From Salvelinus alpinus (taxonomy: Eukaryota > Chordata > Actinopteri > Salmoniformes > Salmonidae), in contig NC_092098.1 in NCBI RefSeq assembly GCF_045679555.1, forward strand, positions 17,435,038-17,499,037: 64,000 nt of DNA. The letters run 5' to 3'. The notes below the pieces were generated by a model. It was not told the DNA's origin and did no database searches. It worked only from the letters and a program-made list of their open reading frames with translations. Positions 48,401 through 60,400 of this stretch are shown here, piece after piece. Position numbers and translations under genes: made by a program. Each line of letters begins with the position of its first letter. Position 1 is the first letter of the stretch.

Positions 48401-51400
48401 GCTACCATCTAGTGGGTTCTCTAATAACCTCCATCTTGGAGGATGTGAAAAGATTTGAGCAGTGCACCCTCCCCTCACTTTGTGCTCTCCTCACAGCTTA
48501 GGGGCAGCGCGCTCTCTTTCTCTCCTTCCAGATTTTTATCATTTAAACAATTGATAAATTATCCAACCCAAATTTAGACTCAATGAGAAGCACTAACGAC
48601 TCAATCACTCAAATTCAAGACCAACTTAGCGCACACACCAACATGGTTAGAATGTACATTTACATGCAGGTAACCATATATAGAAAGTATGTACTACTTA
48701 TATTACAGGTATTATGCATATTGTTATATTTGGTAGCACTTATTTGTTTTAACTTGGCCTCCAACCCCTTTCGATGTGTGGACTGGATGTGGGTGTGGCT
48801 AGGGCTACATAAGGGTTCTAATTTAAAAAACTCACAAAAGCTCTGACGAAGGCCGTGAGGCCGATACAAAAGTTCATTAAAGATCAGTGATACGATCAAG
48901 AGCAGTGTGCGGGTTCCTACTTTTTCCTCATCTTATCTGGCTGTTGCCATGCACCTGCAAAAAAGATACAGTGGGGAGAACAAGTATTTGATACACTGCC
49001 AATTTTGCAGGTTTTCCTACTTACAAAACATGTAGAGGTCTGTAATTTTTATCATAGGTACACTTCAACTGTGAGAGACGGAATCTAAAACAAAAATCCA
49101 GAAAATCACATTGTATGATTTTTAAGTAATTAATTTGCATTTTATTGCATGACATAAGTATTTGATCACCTACCAACCAGTAAGAATTCCGGCTCTCACA
49201 GACCTGTTAGTTTTTCTTTAAGAAGCCCTCCTGTTCTCCACTCATTACCTGTATTAACTGCACCTGTTTGAACTCGTTACCTGTATAAAAGACACCTGTC
49301 CACACACTCAATCAAACAGACTCCAACCTCTCCACAATGGCCAAGACCAGAGAGCTGTGTAAGGACATCAGGGATAAAATTGTAGACCTGCACAAGGCTG
49401 GGATGGGCTACAGGACAATAGGCAAGCAGCTTGGTGAGAAGGCAACAACTGTTGGCGCAATTATTAGAAAATGGAAGAAGTTCAAGATGACGGTCAATCA
49501 CCCTCGGTCTGGGGCTCCATGCAAGATCTCACCTCGTGGGGCATCAATGATCATGAGGAAGGTGAGGGATTAGCCCAGAACTACACGGCAGGACCTGGTC
49601 AATGACCTGAAGAGAGCTGGGACCACAGTCTCAAAGTAAACCATTAGTAACACACTACGCCGTCATAGATTAAAATCCTGCAGTGCACGCAAGGTCCCCC
49701 TGCTCAAGCCAGCGCATGTCCAGGCCCGTCTGAAAATTGCCAATGACCATCTGGATGATCCAGAGGAGGAATGGGAGAAGGTCATGTGGTCTGATGAGAC
49801 AAAAATAGAGCTTTTTGGTCTAAACTCCACTCGCCGTGTTTGGAGGAAGAAGAAGGATGAGTACAACCCCAAGAACACCATCCCAACCGTGAAGCCTGGA
49901 CGTGGAAACATCATTCTTTGGGGATGCTTTTCTGCAAAGGGGACAGGACGACTGCACCGTATTGAGGGGAGGATGGATGGGGCCATGTATCGCGAGATCT
50001 TGGCCAACAACCTCCTTCCCTCAGTAAAAGCATTGAAGATGGGTCGTGGCTGGGTCTTCCAGCATGACAACAACCCAAAACACACAGCCAGGGCAACTAA
50101 GGAGTGGCTCCGTAAGAAGCATCTCAAGGTCCTGGAGTGGCCTAGCCAGTCTCCAGACCTGAACCCAATAGAAAATCTTTGGAGGGAGCTGAAAGTCCGT
50201 ATTGCTCAGCGACAGCCCCGAAACCTGAAGGATCTGGAGAAGGTCTGTATGGAGGAGTGGGACAAAATCCCTGCTGCAGTGTGTGCAAACCTGGTCAAGA
50301 ACTACAGGAAACGTATGATCTCTGTAATTGCAAACAAAGGCTTCTGTACCAAATATTAAGTTCTGCTTTTCGGATGTATCAAATACTTATGTCATGCAAT
50401 AAAATGCAAATTAATTACTTAAAAATCATACAATGTGATTTTCTGGATTTTTGTTTTAGATTCCGTCTCTCACAGTTGAAGTGTACATATGATACAAATT
50501 ACAGACCTCTACATGTTTTGTAAGTAGGAAAACCTGCAAAATTGGCAGTGTATCAAATACTTGTTCTCCCCACTGTAGTTCAGCTGTGTGTGCCTTTTGA
50601 ATTTGACTTTACAAACAACAAGAGGGCTTAATTGGAGGCTAGACCTATATAAAATAACTTACGCCTCATAGCCTACCTCAGCCAGTTAACAGCCTAATAG
50701 AAGTAGGATTTATTTTATTAGGCCTACTTCCAATTGCAACTGGTCAGAAATGTAGCATCCTACATAAAACAATTTAAAGGAAGTCTGCACGTTCGAACTA
50801 AAACAATGTAACTAAAACGAAAGCGCACATTTGTAATTCCCAAACTCTAAAAGTAATTGGCAAGGTAGATGCAAATTGTGTGATATTGTGGTTAAAATAA
50901 AGAATGTAGCCCCTCATGCAAATGATTCCTATTAGCAGGACAATATACTTTTTATACCCGGCTACTGTTGTGAAAATCCCTCAACTTGCAATGTATTCGA
51001 TGCTTAAGTACTCTAAAGCGTTACATTTCTAACTCAAAACAGCTGTACAGTGTTACTTCATCAACATCTTTATGCTTTCGTAAATAAAATAACGAGAGAA
51101 AAGGACATTCAAATGTGGCTGTTTATTTCACTTAATCTCCATTTGGGTATTGGTTAGACAAGATTTCGAAAATTAGGGTGCAGAAATGTTATGCTCTTAG
51201 TGTAATATTTATTTAACTAGGCAAGTCAGTTATGAACAAATTCTTATTTACAAGGACAGCCTACTCCTTCCTCGTAAATAGCCTAATACTCTACTGCCGA
51301 CCGTCATTTTCCGTTCCAGCTAGTACCAGTCAAAAGTTTGGACACAACTCCTCATTCCAGGATTTCTATATTTTTACTACTTTCTACATTGTAGAATAAT

Positions 51401-54400
51401 AGTGAAGACATCACAACTTTGAAATAACACATATGGAATCAGTTAAGAACAAATTCCTATTTACAAGGACAGCCTACTCCTAACTCCCCAACAGGGATTT
51501 GTACCCCGGTCTCCCGCGTGCCCCGCATTCTGTAGTACAGACATGGCCTGCTCTCCCTTATGTAAGGAATTAGGCACTTTCCCATGTTTACTACAGTATG
51601 TATTGTAGACTGCACAGTAGCCTAATAAACAAACATTTCATTAATAAAATAATGCTAAAAAATATTCTATCAAAGTGGAGGTGTTGATTTAGTTATGGAT
51701 CCATAACGAATTACTATGGGAATAAATATAATTGATTTACAGAAATATTGGAACAAAGTTGTCTAATGAAGGCAAACAATTTAGAATCCTCCAATCCTGT
51801 AGCCTACTCCCGACTGTCATGTTGTACATCGCCATATTTTTCCATTCCATCTTAACGGAAACCCTGACAGGCTGACCACACCGCTCGCGTCGCAAAATAC
51901 TTTTAGAAATCTATGTTATTCAATTATTGCACCCTCACTGCTCGCGCGCACCAACGAGCGTCTGCGTTGCCAAGAGTTAAAATAGAAATCAGTTCTATTT
52001 CTGACGCAGATCGCGCTGCAAGTCCAGCCTCTCCCATCTCCTCATTGGTTATACCCACGTGGGTGACCTAAAAGACAAAGGAGGTCAGTGGCGGTAATGC
52101 ACCTAATTTATGAAAGTTGCCAATATAAAGTCAAGAGAAGAAAAGGCCTGGAGGGAAGAGAGATGACTGGAAACGATTCGGTTGGCCGTTTTATTTGTGG
52201 ATTAATTGGCAGAGTAGAGGACCTTGTGCATTTCAGGTAAAACAACTCCATGTTTAAATCCCAGAACAAATTAGCTAGCAAGTGCAAGCTCACTAGCTAA
52301 ATTGCCATAAATGTTTAATGCTTTTCGACCTGTCCCCAAATTAATATAATTGGTTCAGAGTTTGTTTTGATATTTGAACCTGCGTGTCGTGATCACGTTT
52401 GGTGTGGGGGGACAAAATACATTTATGCACGCACGCAGACGATTTGGGTTCCGTGTGAGGTTTTCTTTTTTTTCTAGAAACAACATAATATTACAAGGCG
52501 CAGTCCTTGTTAGCGGGCCGCAACGGTGGCAATGTGTTATCCTCAAAGCGGGCAAAGAAGGTGTTTAGTTTGTCTGGAAGTGTGACAACGGTGTCTGACG
52601 TGAATGGTTTTCTTTTGTAGTCCGTGATTTCCTGTAGACCCTGCCACATACGTCTCATGTCTGAGCTGTTGAATTGCGACTCCACCTTGTCCCTGTACTG
52701 GCATTTTGCTTGTTTGATTGCCTTGCGGAGAGGAATAACTACACTGTTTATATTGTCATATTCCCAGACCTCTTTCCATGGTTAAATGCAGTGGCTCGTA
52801 CTTTCAGTTTTGTGCAAATGCCACCATCCATCCACTGTTTCTGGTTAGGGTAGGTTTTAATAGTCACAGTGGGTACAACATCTCCAGTGCACTTTTTTTA
52901 TAAATGCACTCACCGAGTCAGCGTATAGGTCGATGTTCTCTGAGGCTGACCGGAACACATTGCAGTTCGCATTTTCAAAACAATCTTGAAGCTTGGCTTC
53001 CGATTTGTCGGACCAGCGTTTAATGGTTCTCGTCACTGGTACATCCTGTTTGACTTTCTGCCTATAAGACGGTAGGAGCAAGATGGCGTCGTGGTCGGAT
53101 TTGCCGAAGGAAGGGCGTTGTCTGCATCGTGGACGTTAGAGTAGCAGTGGTCGAGGATATTGCCCATACGCGTAGCGCAATCAATATGCTGGTAGAATTT
53201 AGGTAGCCTTGTTCTCAAATTTGCTCTTTTAAAATCCCCAGCTACAATAAATGCAGCCTCAGGATATATGGTTTCCAGTTTGCATGTAGTCCAGTGAAGT
53301 TTCTTGTTGGCCGTCTTGGTGTCTGCTTGAGGGGGAATGTACACAGCTGTGACTATAACTGACGAGAATTCTGTTGGTAGGTAAAATGGCCGGCATTTGA
53401 TTGCAAGGAATTCTAGGTCTGGTGAGCAGAAGGACTTGAGTTCCTGTATGTTGTTATGATTACACCATGAGTTGTTTTATAATCCATTCCACTGGCATTT
53501 TGCATAGATTCTTCCAACCCCAAAATTGGTTCCACACCCATCGCCATGTAACAATATCCCGGTATTATTTACATAAGTATTCAGACCCTTTGCTATGAGA
53601 CTTGAAATTGAACTCAGGTACATCCTGTTTTCATTGATCTTTCTTGTTTCTACAACTTGATTGGAGTCCCTCTGGTAAATTCAATTGATTTGACATGATT
53701 TGGAAAGTCACACACCTGTTTATATAAGATCACACAGTTGACAGTCCATGTCAGGTCAAAACCAAGCCATGAGGTCGAAGGAATTGTCCGTAGAGCTCTG
53801 AGACAAAACATTTCTGCAGCATTGAAGGTCCCCAAGAAGATGGTGGCCTCCATTTTAAAATGGAAGAAGTTTGGAACCACCGACTCTTCCTAGAGCTGGC
53901 CAAACTGAGCAATCGGGGGAGAAGGGCCTTGGTCACGGAGGTGACCTGGAACCCGACGGCCCCTCTGTTGGAGCTCTAGAGTTCCTCTGTGGAGATGGAA
54001 GAACCTTTGTCGTGGTAATTTCCTGTATTACTCAATAAAGAGAGAGAGAGAGCCAACCACACACAAGTCAGAGTTATATTATAAATTCCATCTTTAATAT
54101 ATATATATAAGCTTCACCAAAGCCTTTTTTTTGACTCTCAGATCAATTCAGTGTCTATAAATGAATTCTCTGAGTTCTTACAAAACAATTCTTAGTTTCA
54201 TTTATAGCCAAGATACACCCCTCTCAACTTACAAAGAATCCTTTACCCGAAAGAGGAGTATCCTATCGCTAGACAGCATCAGTTATAAATCATTGTTCAG
54301 TTTGGTCTCCCAAGACAAGGTTTCAATCTCATTATTGGTACTTCACTGTCTACCAAAACATTACGTCATCCAATGGCATATATCAATTGTCAATCCTAGA

Positions 54401-57400
54401 TACTCCCAAACCTGGACAAACTCACTGAAGACAGTGAGCCTCTTAGGTCATATACCAGATCAAGATAAGGGCAACCTCAGAGGGGACATACAATGATTAC
54501 AAACACTGCCAAACTCCTTCCCCCTGTGAGAAAAGTAGGGAATGACTGGCGTACAGACATTGTATGAGAGAACTAACTGGTTCCCCATTAATAACGCCAT
54601 CCCGTCACATGGTTTAAGATTATAGTTACAGACACATTCATAAGAAAACAACATTCCATTCTGTCCTCCTCCCCTTCTGATATTCTACATAGCACCACAT
54701 GGTTTAACATATACATTGACATATGAAGACAAGCCTGACCTCTCCCCTCTCTGGCCCCAAGTTACTAAGCCCTATCACAGAAGGGAAAAATGCACTGCCA
54801 ATCCTATAGTCCAAAGGGCCCCATTCTAATGACAAGTATCTCACAAGCATATGATGAAAATAACATCTTATCTATCTATGTTACTTAGCTAAATCTGATT
54901 CTGCCACGACACCTTCCAGAAGGACAACCATCTCTGCAGCACTCCACCAATCAGGCCTTTATAGTAGAGTGGCCAGACGGACACTCCTCACTAAAAGGCA
55001 CATGACAGCCCACTTGGAGTTTGCCAAAATTCACCTAAAGGACTCTGTTCATGAGAAACAAGATTCTCTGGTCTGACGAAACCAAGAATTAACTCTTTGG
55101 CCTGAATGCCAAGCGTCACGTCTGGAGGAAACCTGGCACCATCCCTACAGTGAAGCTTGGTGGTGGCAGCATCATGCTGTGGGGATGTTTTTCAGCGGCA
55201 GGGTCCTGGAAACTAGTCAAGATCGAGGACCATTTTTGTTACTTCATTTTGTTAGTTCTCAGCGATCTACACCCCATAACGACAAAATTAAAACCTTTTT
55301 TTAATTGAATTTCAAATTTGCTAAAATGTTTTAAAATATCTCATTTACATAAGTATTCACACACCTGAGTCAATACTTTGTAGAAGCATCTTTGTCAGTG
55401 ATTACAGCAGTGAGTCTTACTGGGTAAGTCTCTAAGAGCTTTCTAAACCTGGATTGTGCAACATTTGCCCATTTATTCTTTTCAAAATCCTTAAAGCTGT
55501 CAAATTGTTTGTTGAGCATTGCTAGACAACCATTTTCAGGTTTTGCCATATATTTTCAAGTGGATTTAGGTCAACTGTAACTCGGCCACAGGAACATTCA
55601 CTCTCTTCTTGGTAAGCAACTCCAGTGTAGATTTGGCCTTGTGTTTTAGGGTATTGTCCTGCTGAAAGATGAATTTATCTCCCAGTGTCTGGTGGAAAGC
55701 AGACTGAACCAGGTTTTCTAGGATTTTGCCGATGCTTAGCTCCGTTTCTCTTATCCTGGAAAAACTCCAGTCCTTAACTATTACATGCATACGCATAACA
55801 TGATGCAGCCACCACTATGCTTGAAAATATGGAGAGTGGTACTCAGTAATGTATTGTATTTGCCCCAAATAACTTTTTGTCCTGAATATAATGTGTTAAT
55901 TGATTTGCCATATTTTCTGCAGTGTTACTTTAGTGACTTGTTTCAAACAGGATGTACGCTCCCGTTACTTAGAAATGTCCTTGTTTTTGAAAGAAAATAA
56001 ATTATTGTCCATTAAAATAATAACATCAGATTGATCAGAAATACAGTGTAGACATTGTTAATGTTGTAGATGACTATTGTAGCTAGAAACGTCAGATTTT
56101 TTATTTTAAATGGAATATCTACATAGGCCCATTATCAGCAACCATCACTCCTGTGTTCCAATGGCACGTTGTTAGCTAATCCAAGTTTATAATTTTAAAA
56201 GGCTAATTGATCATTAGAAAACCCCTTTGCAACTATGTTAGCGCAGCTGAACTTGTGCTGATTAAAGAAGCAATAAAACTGGCCTCCTTTAGACTAGTTG
56301 AGTATTTGGAGCATCAGCATCTGTGGGTTCAATTACAGTCTGTCTTACAGAAACTGATGAGTTTCAGAAGAAAGATATTAGTCTTTATGTATATATTCTT
56401 TTAGCAGTAGTTAGTAGTTAGTCTTGTCTCATCGCTGCAACTCCTGTACGGACTCGGGAGAGGCGAAGGTCGAGAGCCGTGCGTCCTCCGAAAAACAACC
56501 CAACCAAGCCGTACTGCTTCTTGACACAATGCCCATTTAAACCGGAAGCCAGTCGCACCAATGTGTAGGAGGACACACCGTACAACAGCGTGCACTGCGC
56601 CCGGCCCGTCACAGGAGTCGCTAGTGCGCGATGGGTCAAGGACATCCCTGCTGGCCAAACCCTCCCCTAACCTGGATGACGCTTGGCCAATTGTGTGCCG
56701 CCCCATGGGTCTCCCGGTTGCAACCAGCTGCGACAGAGCCTGGACTCAAACCCAGAATCTCTACTGGCACAGCTAGCACTGCGATGCAGTGCCTTAGACC
56801 ACTGCCCCACTCGGGAGGCCCCCTTCAGTCTATTATTTTTCTGAGAAATGAAGGCTATTCCGTGTGAGAAATTGCCAAGAAACTGAAGATCTTGTACAAC
56901 TCCCTTCACAGAACGGCGCAAACTGGCTCTAACTAGAATAGAAAGAGGAGTGGGAGGACCCTGTGCACAACTGAGCAGGAGGACAAGTACTTTCGAGTGT
57001 CTAGTTTGAGAAACGGACACCTCACAAGTGCCCAACTGGCAGCTTCATTAAATAGTACCCACAAAACACCAGTCTCAACGTCAACAGTGAAGAGGCGCCT
57101 TCGTGATGCTGGCCTTCTAGGCAGAGTTGCAAAGAAAAAGTCATATCTGACTGGCCAATAAAATATTAAGATGGGCAAAAGAACAGACACTGGATGGAGG
57201 AAAAATTTGAAAAAAGTCTTAGACAGAAGAATTTAAGTTTGAGGTGTTCAGATCACAAAGAAGAACATTCGTGAGATGCAGAAAATATGCTGGAGGAGTG
57301 CTTGACGTCTGTCATGCATGGTGGAGGCAATGTGATAGTCTGGGGGTGCTTTGGTGATAAAGTGGGAGATTTGTACAGGGTGAAAGCCTTCCTTCAAGAT

Positions 57401-60400
57401 TCCTTTCACATTTTGCAATGCCATGCCATACCCTGTGGACGGTGCTTAATTGGAGCCAATTTCCTCCAACAGGACAATGACCAAAGCACAGCTTCAAACT
57501 CTGCAATAACTATTTTGGGAAGAAGCAGTCAGCTGGTATTCTGTCTATAATGGAGTGGCCAGCACAGTCACCGGAGCTCAACCCTTTTGAGCTGTTGTGG
57601 GAGCAGCTTGACCGTATGTTATGTAAAGAAGTGTCCATCAAGCCAATCCAACTTGTGGGAGGAGCGTCAGGAAGCATGGGGTGAAATATCTTCGGATTAC
57701 CTCAAATTGACAAATGGAATGCCAAAGGTCTGCAAGGCTGTAATTTCTGCAAATGGAGTATTCTTTGACAAAAGCAAAGTTTGAAGGTGACAATTATTAT
57801 TTCAATTAAAAATCATTATTTATAACCTTGTCAACCTCTTGACTATTTCCTTTTCATTTTGCAACTAATTTCATGTATGTTTTCATAGAAATGGGCTTGT
57901 TTTCCAAGTGACCCCTAACTTTTGAACGATAGTGTATGTTTTGGAATATTTTTGTGTACAGGCTTCCTTCTTTTCACTGTCATTTAGGTTAGTATTGTGA
58001 GTAACTACAATGTTGTTGAACCTGCCTCAGTTTTTTCTTTCACAGGCATGAACTCTAACTGTTTTAAAGTAACCATTGCTCTCATGGTGAAATCCCTGAG
58101 CGGTTTCTTTCCTCTCCGGCAACTGAGTTAGGTGTGTAATTAATAACTTCACTATGCTCAAAGGGATATTCGATGTCTGCTCTTAATTTTTTTCCTCACA
58201 TCTACCAATAGGTGTCCTTTTGCGAGTCATTGGAAAACCTCCCTGGTCTTTGTGGTTGAATCTGTGTTTGAAAATCACTGGTCAACTGAGGGACCTTTCC
58301 AATTATCTGTATGTGTAGGGTACAGAGATCAGGTGGTCATAAAAATTGTTAAAAAATATTATTGCACACAGTGAGTCCATGAGTGAGTTGCTCGCTAGCC
58401 TAACTAACATTCATGGGCAACATTAGCTAGTTAACATTAGCCTTCTACATCTAGCTACATATTTAACTTATATCCTCTCAGGACAGGGGTACAACAATGT
58501 ATGAATTAATGGTTGGATCAGAATCGCCGTTATAATCATTGGCCAGTACGGAGAATTCCAAATCCCTATCTCCGTCCATGGCTGATTTTAGGGTAGCTAC
58601 CTAGCCACCGGAAGACAATGACACAACGAGATGCAGCAATTCAAGTTTTTTTTCTGGACGTTCTGCTTTAGATGTAATGTGATTTGTGTGAAGCCAAATC
58701 CAAACTGGCTTTCCTTGACACTTAATATATTTATATATATATTTTTTTTAATTGTTTTTGGTGCGCCAGGACCATTCACAGTTGTTCACTCAATGTAGCT
58801 CAACGCTGATTGACAATTTTATTTTTACATGTTATCAAGGGAGGCAAAATGCTTGCTGATTTCCCTTGCATTGAATGCTATGGTTGGCAACAAGGTCATT
58901 CCTTTTGTCCAGACAGCATCAGGTAGATGAGCTGCACACACTGAGAAAGAGGTGCGCTGTTTCGCTTGCTCGGAAGCTTTCGCTGGTGAGATGCATTCGG
59001 CCTCCTGCAAAATGAAGGAAAACGCTGTAATATACATCAGAGACGTAAGATACGTTATTTTATGTTTCTTGGTACATTTTTGTGCCAAGCTTCCCTTGGC
59101 ATCCATGAGTACATGCCACTAAATCAATGGTTTTTGTTTAGCATACATTTTAATAGGTGTAATGCTGTTACCTTGGAATTGCCCTGAACTGTCAGGCCTA
59201 TATGGTGAAGTGTTTACTATAGGCAGAATGCTTAGCTCCACTCAAGGGAGCGTTTCTGTAAAAACTTCTGCTGCGCAAACAGGATTTCCTCTTCATCTGA
59301 TTGATTGGATTTGTTCTGTTATGCCAGTTAAAACCATTCACATGGACAGGCCCATGATTTGCAAGTTTACAGTAATGTTCTCACTGTTTATTACTCCTGC
59401 ATAAAGGTGACCTTGAAGACTGACTGATTTCAAACGGTCTTGCATACTCTAACTTATTAACAGTGTACCACTTTTTCTTTGTCCAAAAGCACCCGGTGGT
59501 CTAAGGCAGCCTCTGTTCAAATGTGGCTGATTCTCTAAGGCTTTCTGCAGGGAGACTGGGTAAATAGTCTGATACAGAGAAGTGGGTAGCTGAGAAGTTA
59601 GAGCAGATCTGACTTCACCCACTGAGCTAGGACCTTACGCTCAGAGGGCACCATTGTTCAGGCTGTAATCGTATGCAAAACACAAGCTCCATGCTCCTTT
59701 TGGTAGTACGTCATTCTAAATAAGAATTTGTTCTTAACTCACTTGCCTAGTTAAATACATAAAATCTGTTGATTTCACATGACTGGCAATACAGATATGC
59801 ATCTGTTGCTCACAGATACCTTAAAAAATATATATATATTAACTAGGGGCGTGGATCAGAAAACCAGTCAGTATCTGGTGTGACCCGTATGCAGTGTGAT
59901 AAATCTCCTTCGCATAGAGTTGATCAGGCTGTTGATTGTGGCCTGTGGAATGTTATCCCACTCTTCAATAGCTGCGAAATTGGTGGGAACTGGATCATGC
60001 CGTTGTACACGTCAATCCAGAGCATCCCAAACATGCTCAAAACGTGACATGTCTGGTAATTATGCAGGCCTTAAAGAACTGGGACAATTTCAGGTTCCAG
60101 GAATTGTGTATGGATCCTTGAGACATGGCCATGCATTAGCATGCTGAAACATGAGGTGATGGCGGCGGATGAGTGGACGACAATGGGCATTCAGGATCTC
60201 ATCACGGTATCTCTGTGCATTCAAATTGCTATTGATAAAATGCAATTGTGTTTGTTGTCTGTAGCTTATGCATGCCCATGCCATAACCCCACCACCACAA
60301 TGGGGCACTCTGTTCACAACGTTGACATCAGCAAACTGCTCGCCCACACGGTGCCATGCACACTGTCTGGCATCTGCACGATACAGTTGAAACCGGGATT

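Noticed and set aside
49663-50127. 154-codon reverse open frame
   Set aside because: Antisense shadow of the family D Tc1 transposase.
57287-57550. Forward 87-codon frame as a host gene
   Set aside because: It is the catalytic part of a broken Tc1 transposase ([14 protein letters not shown]).
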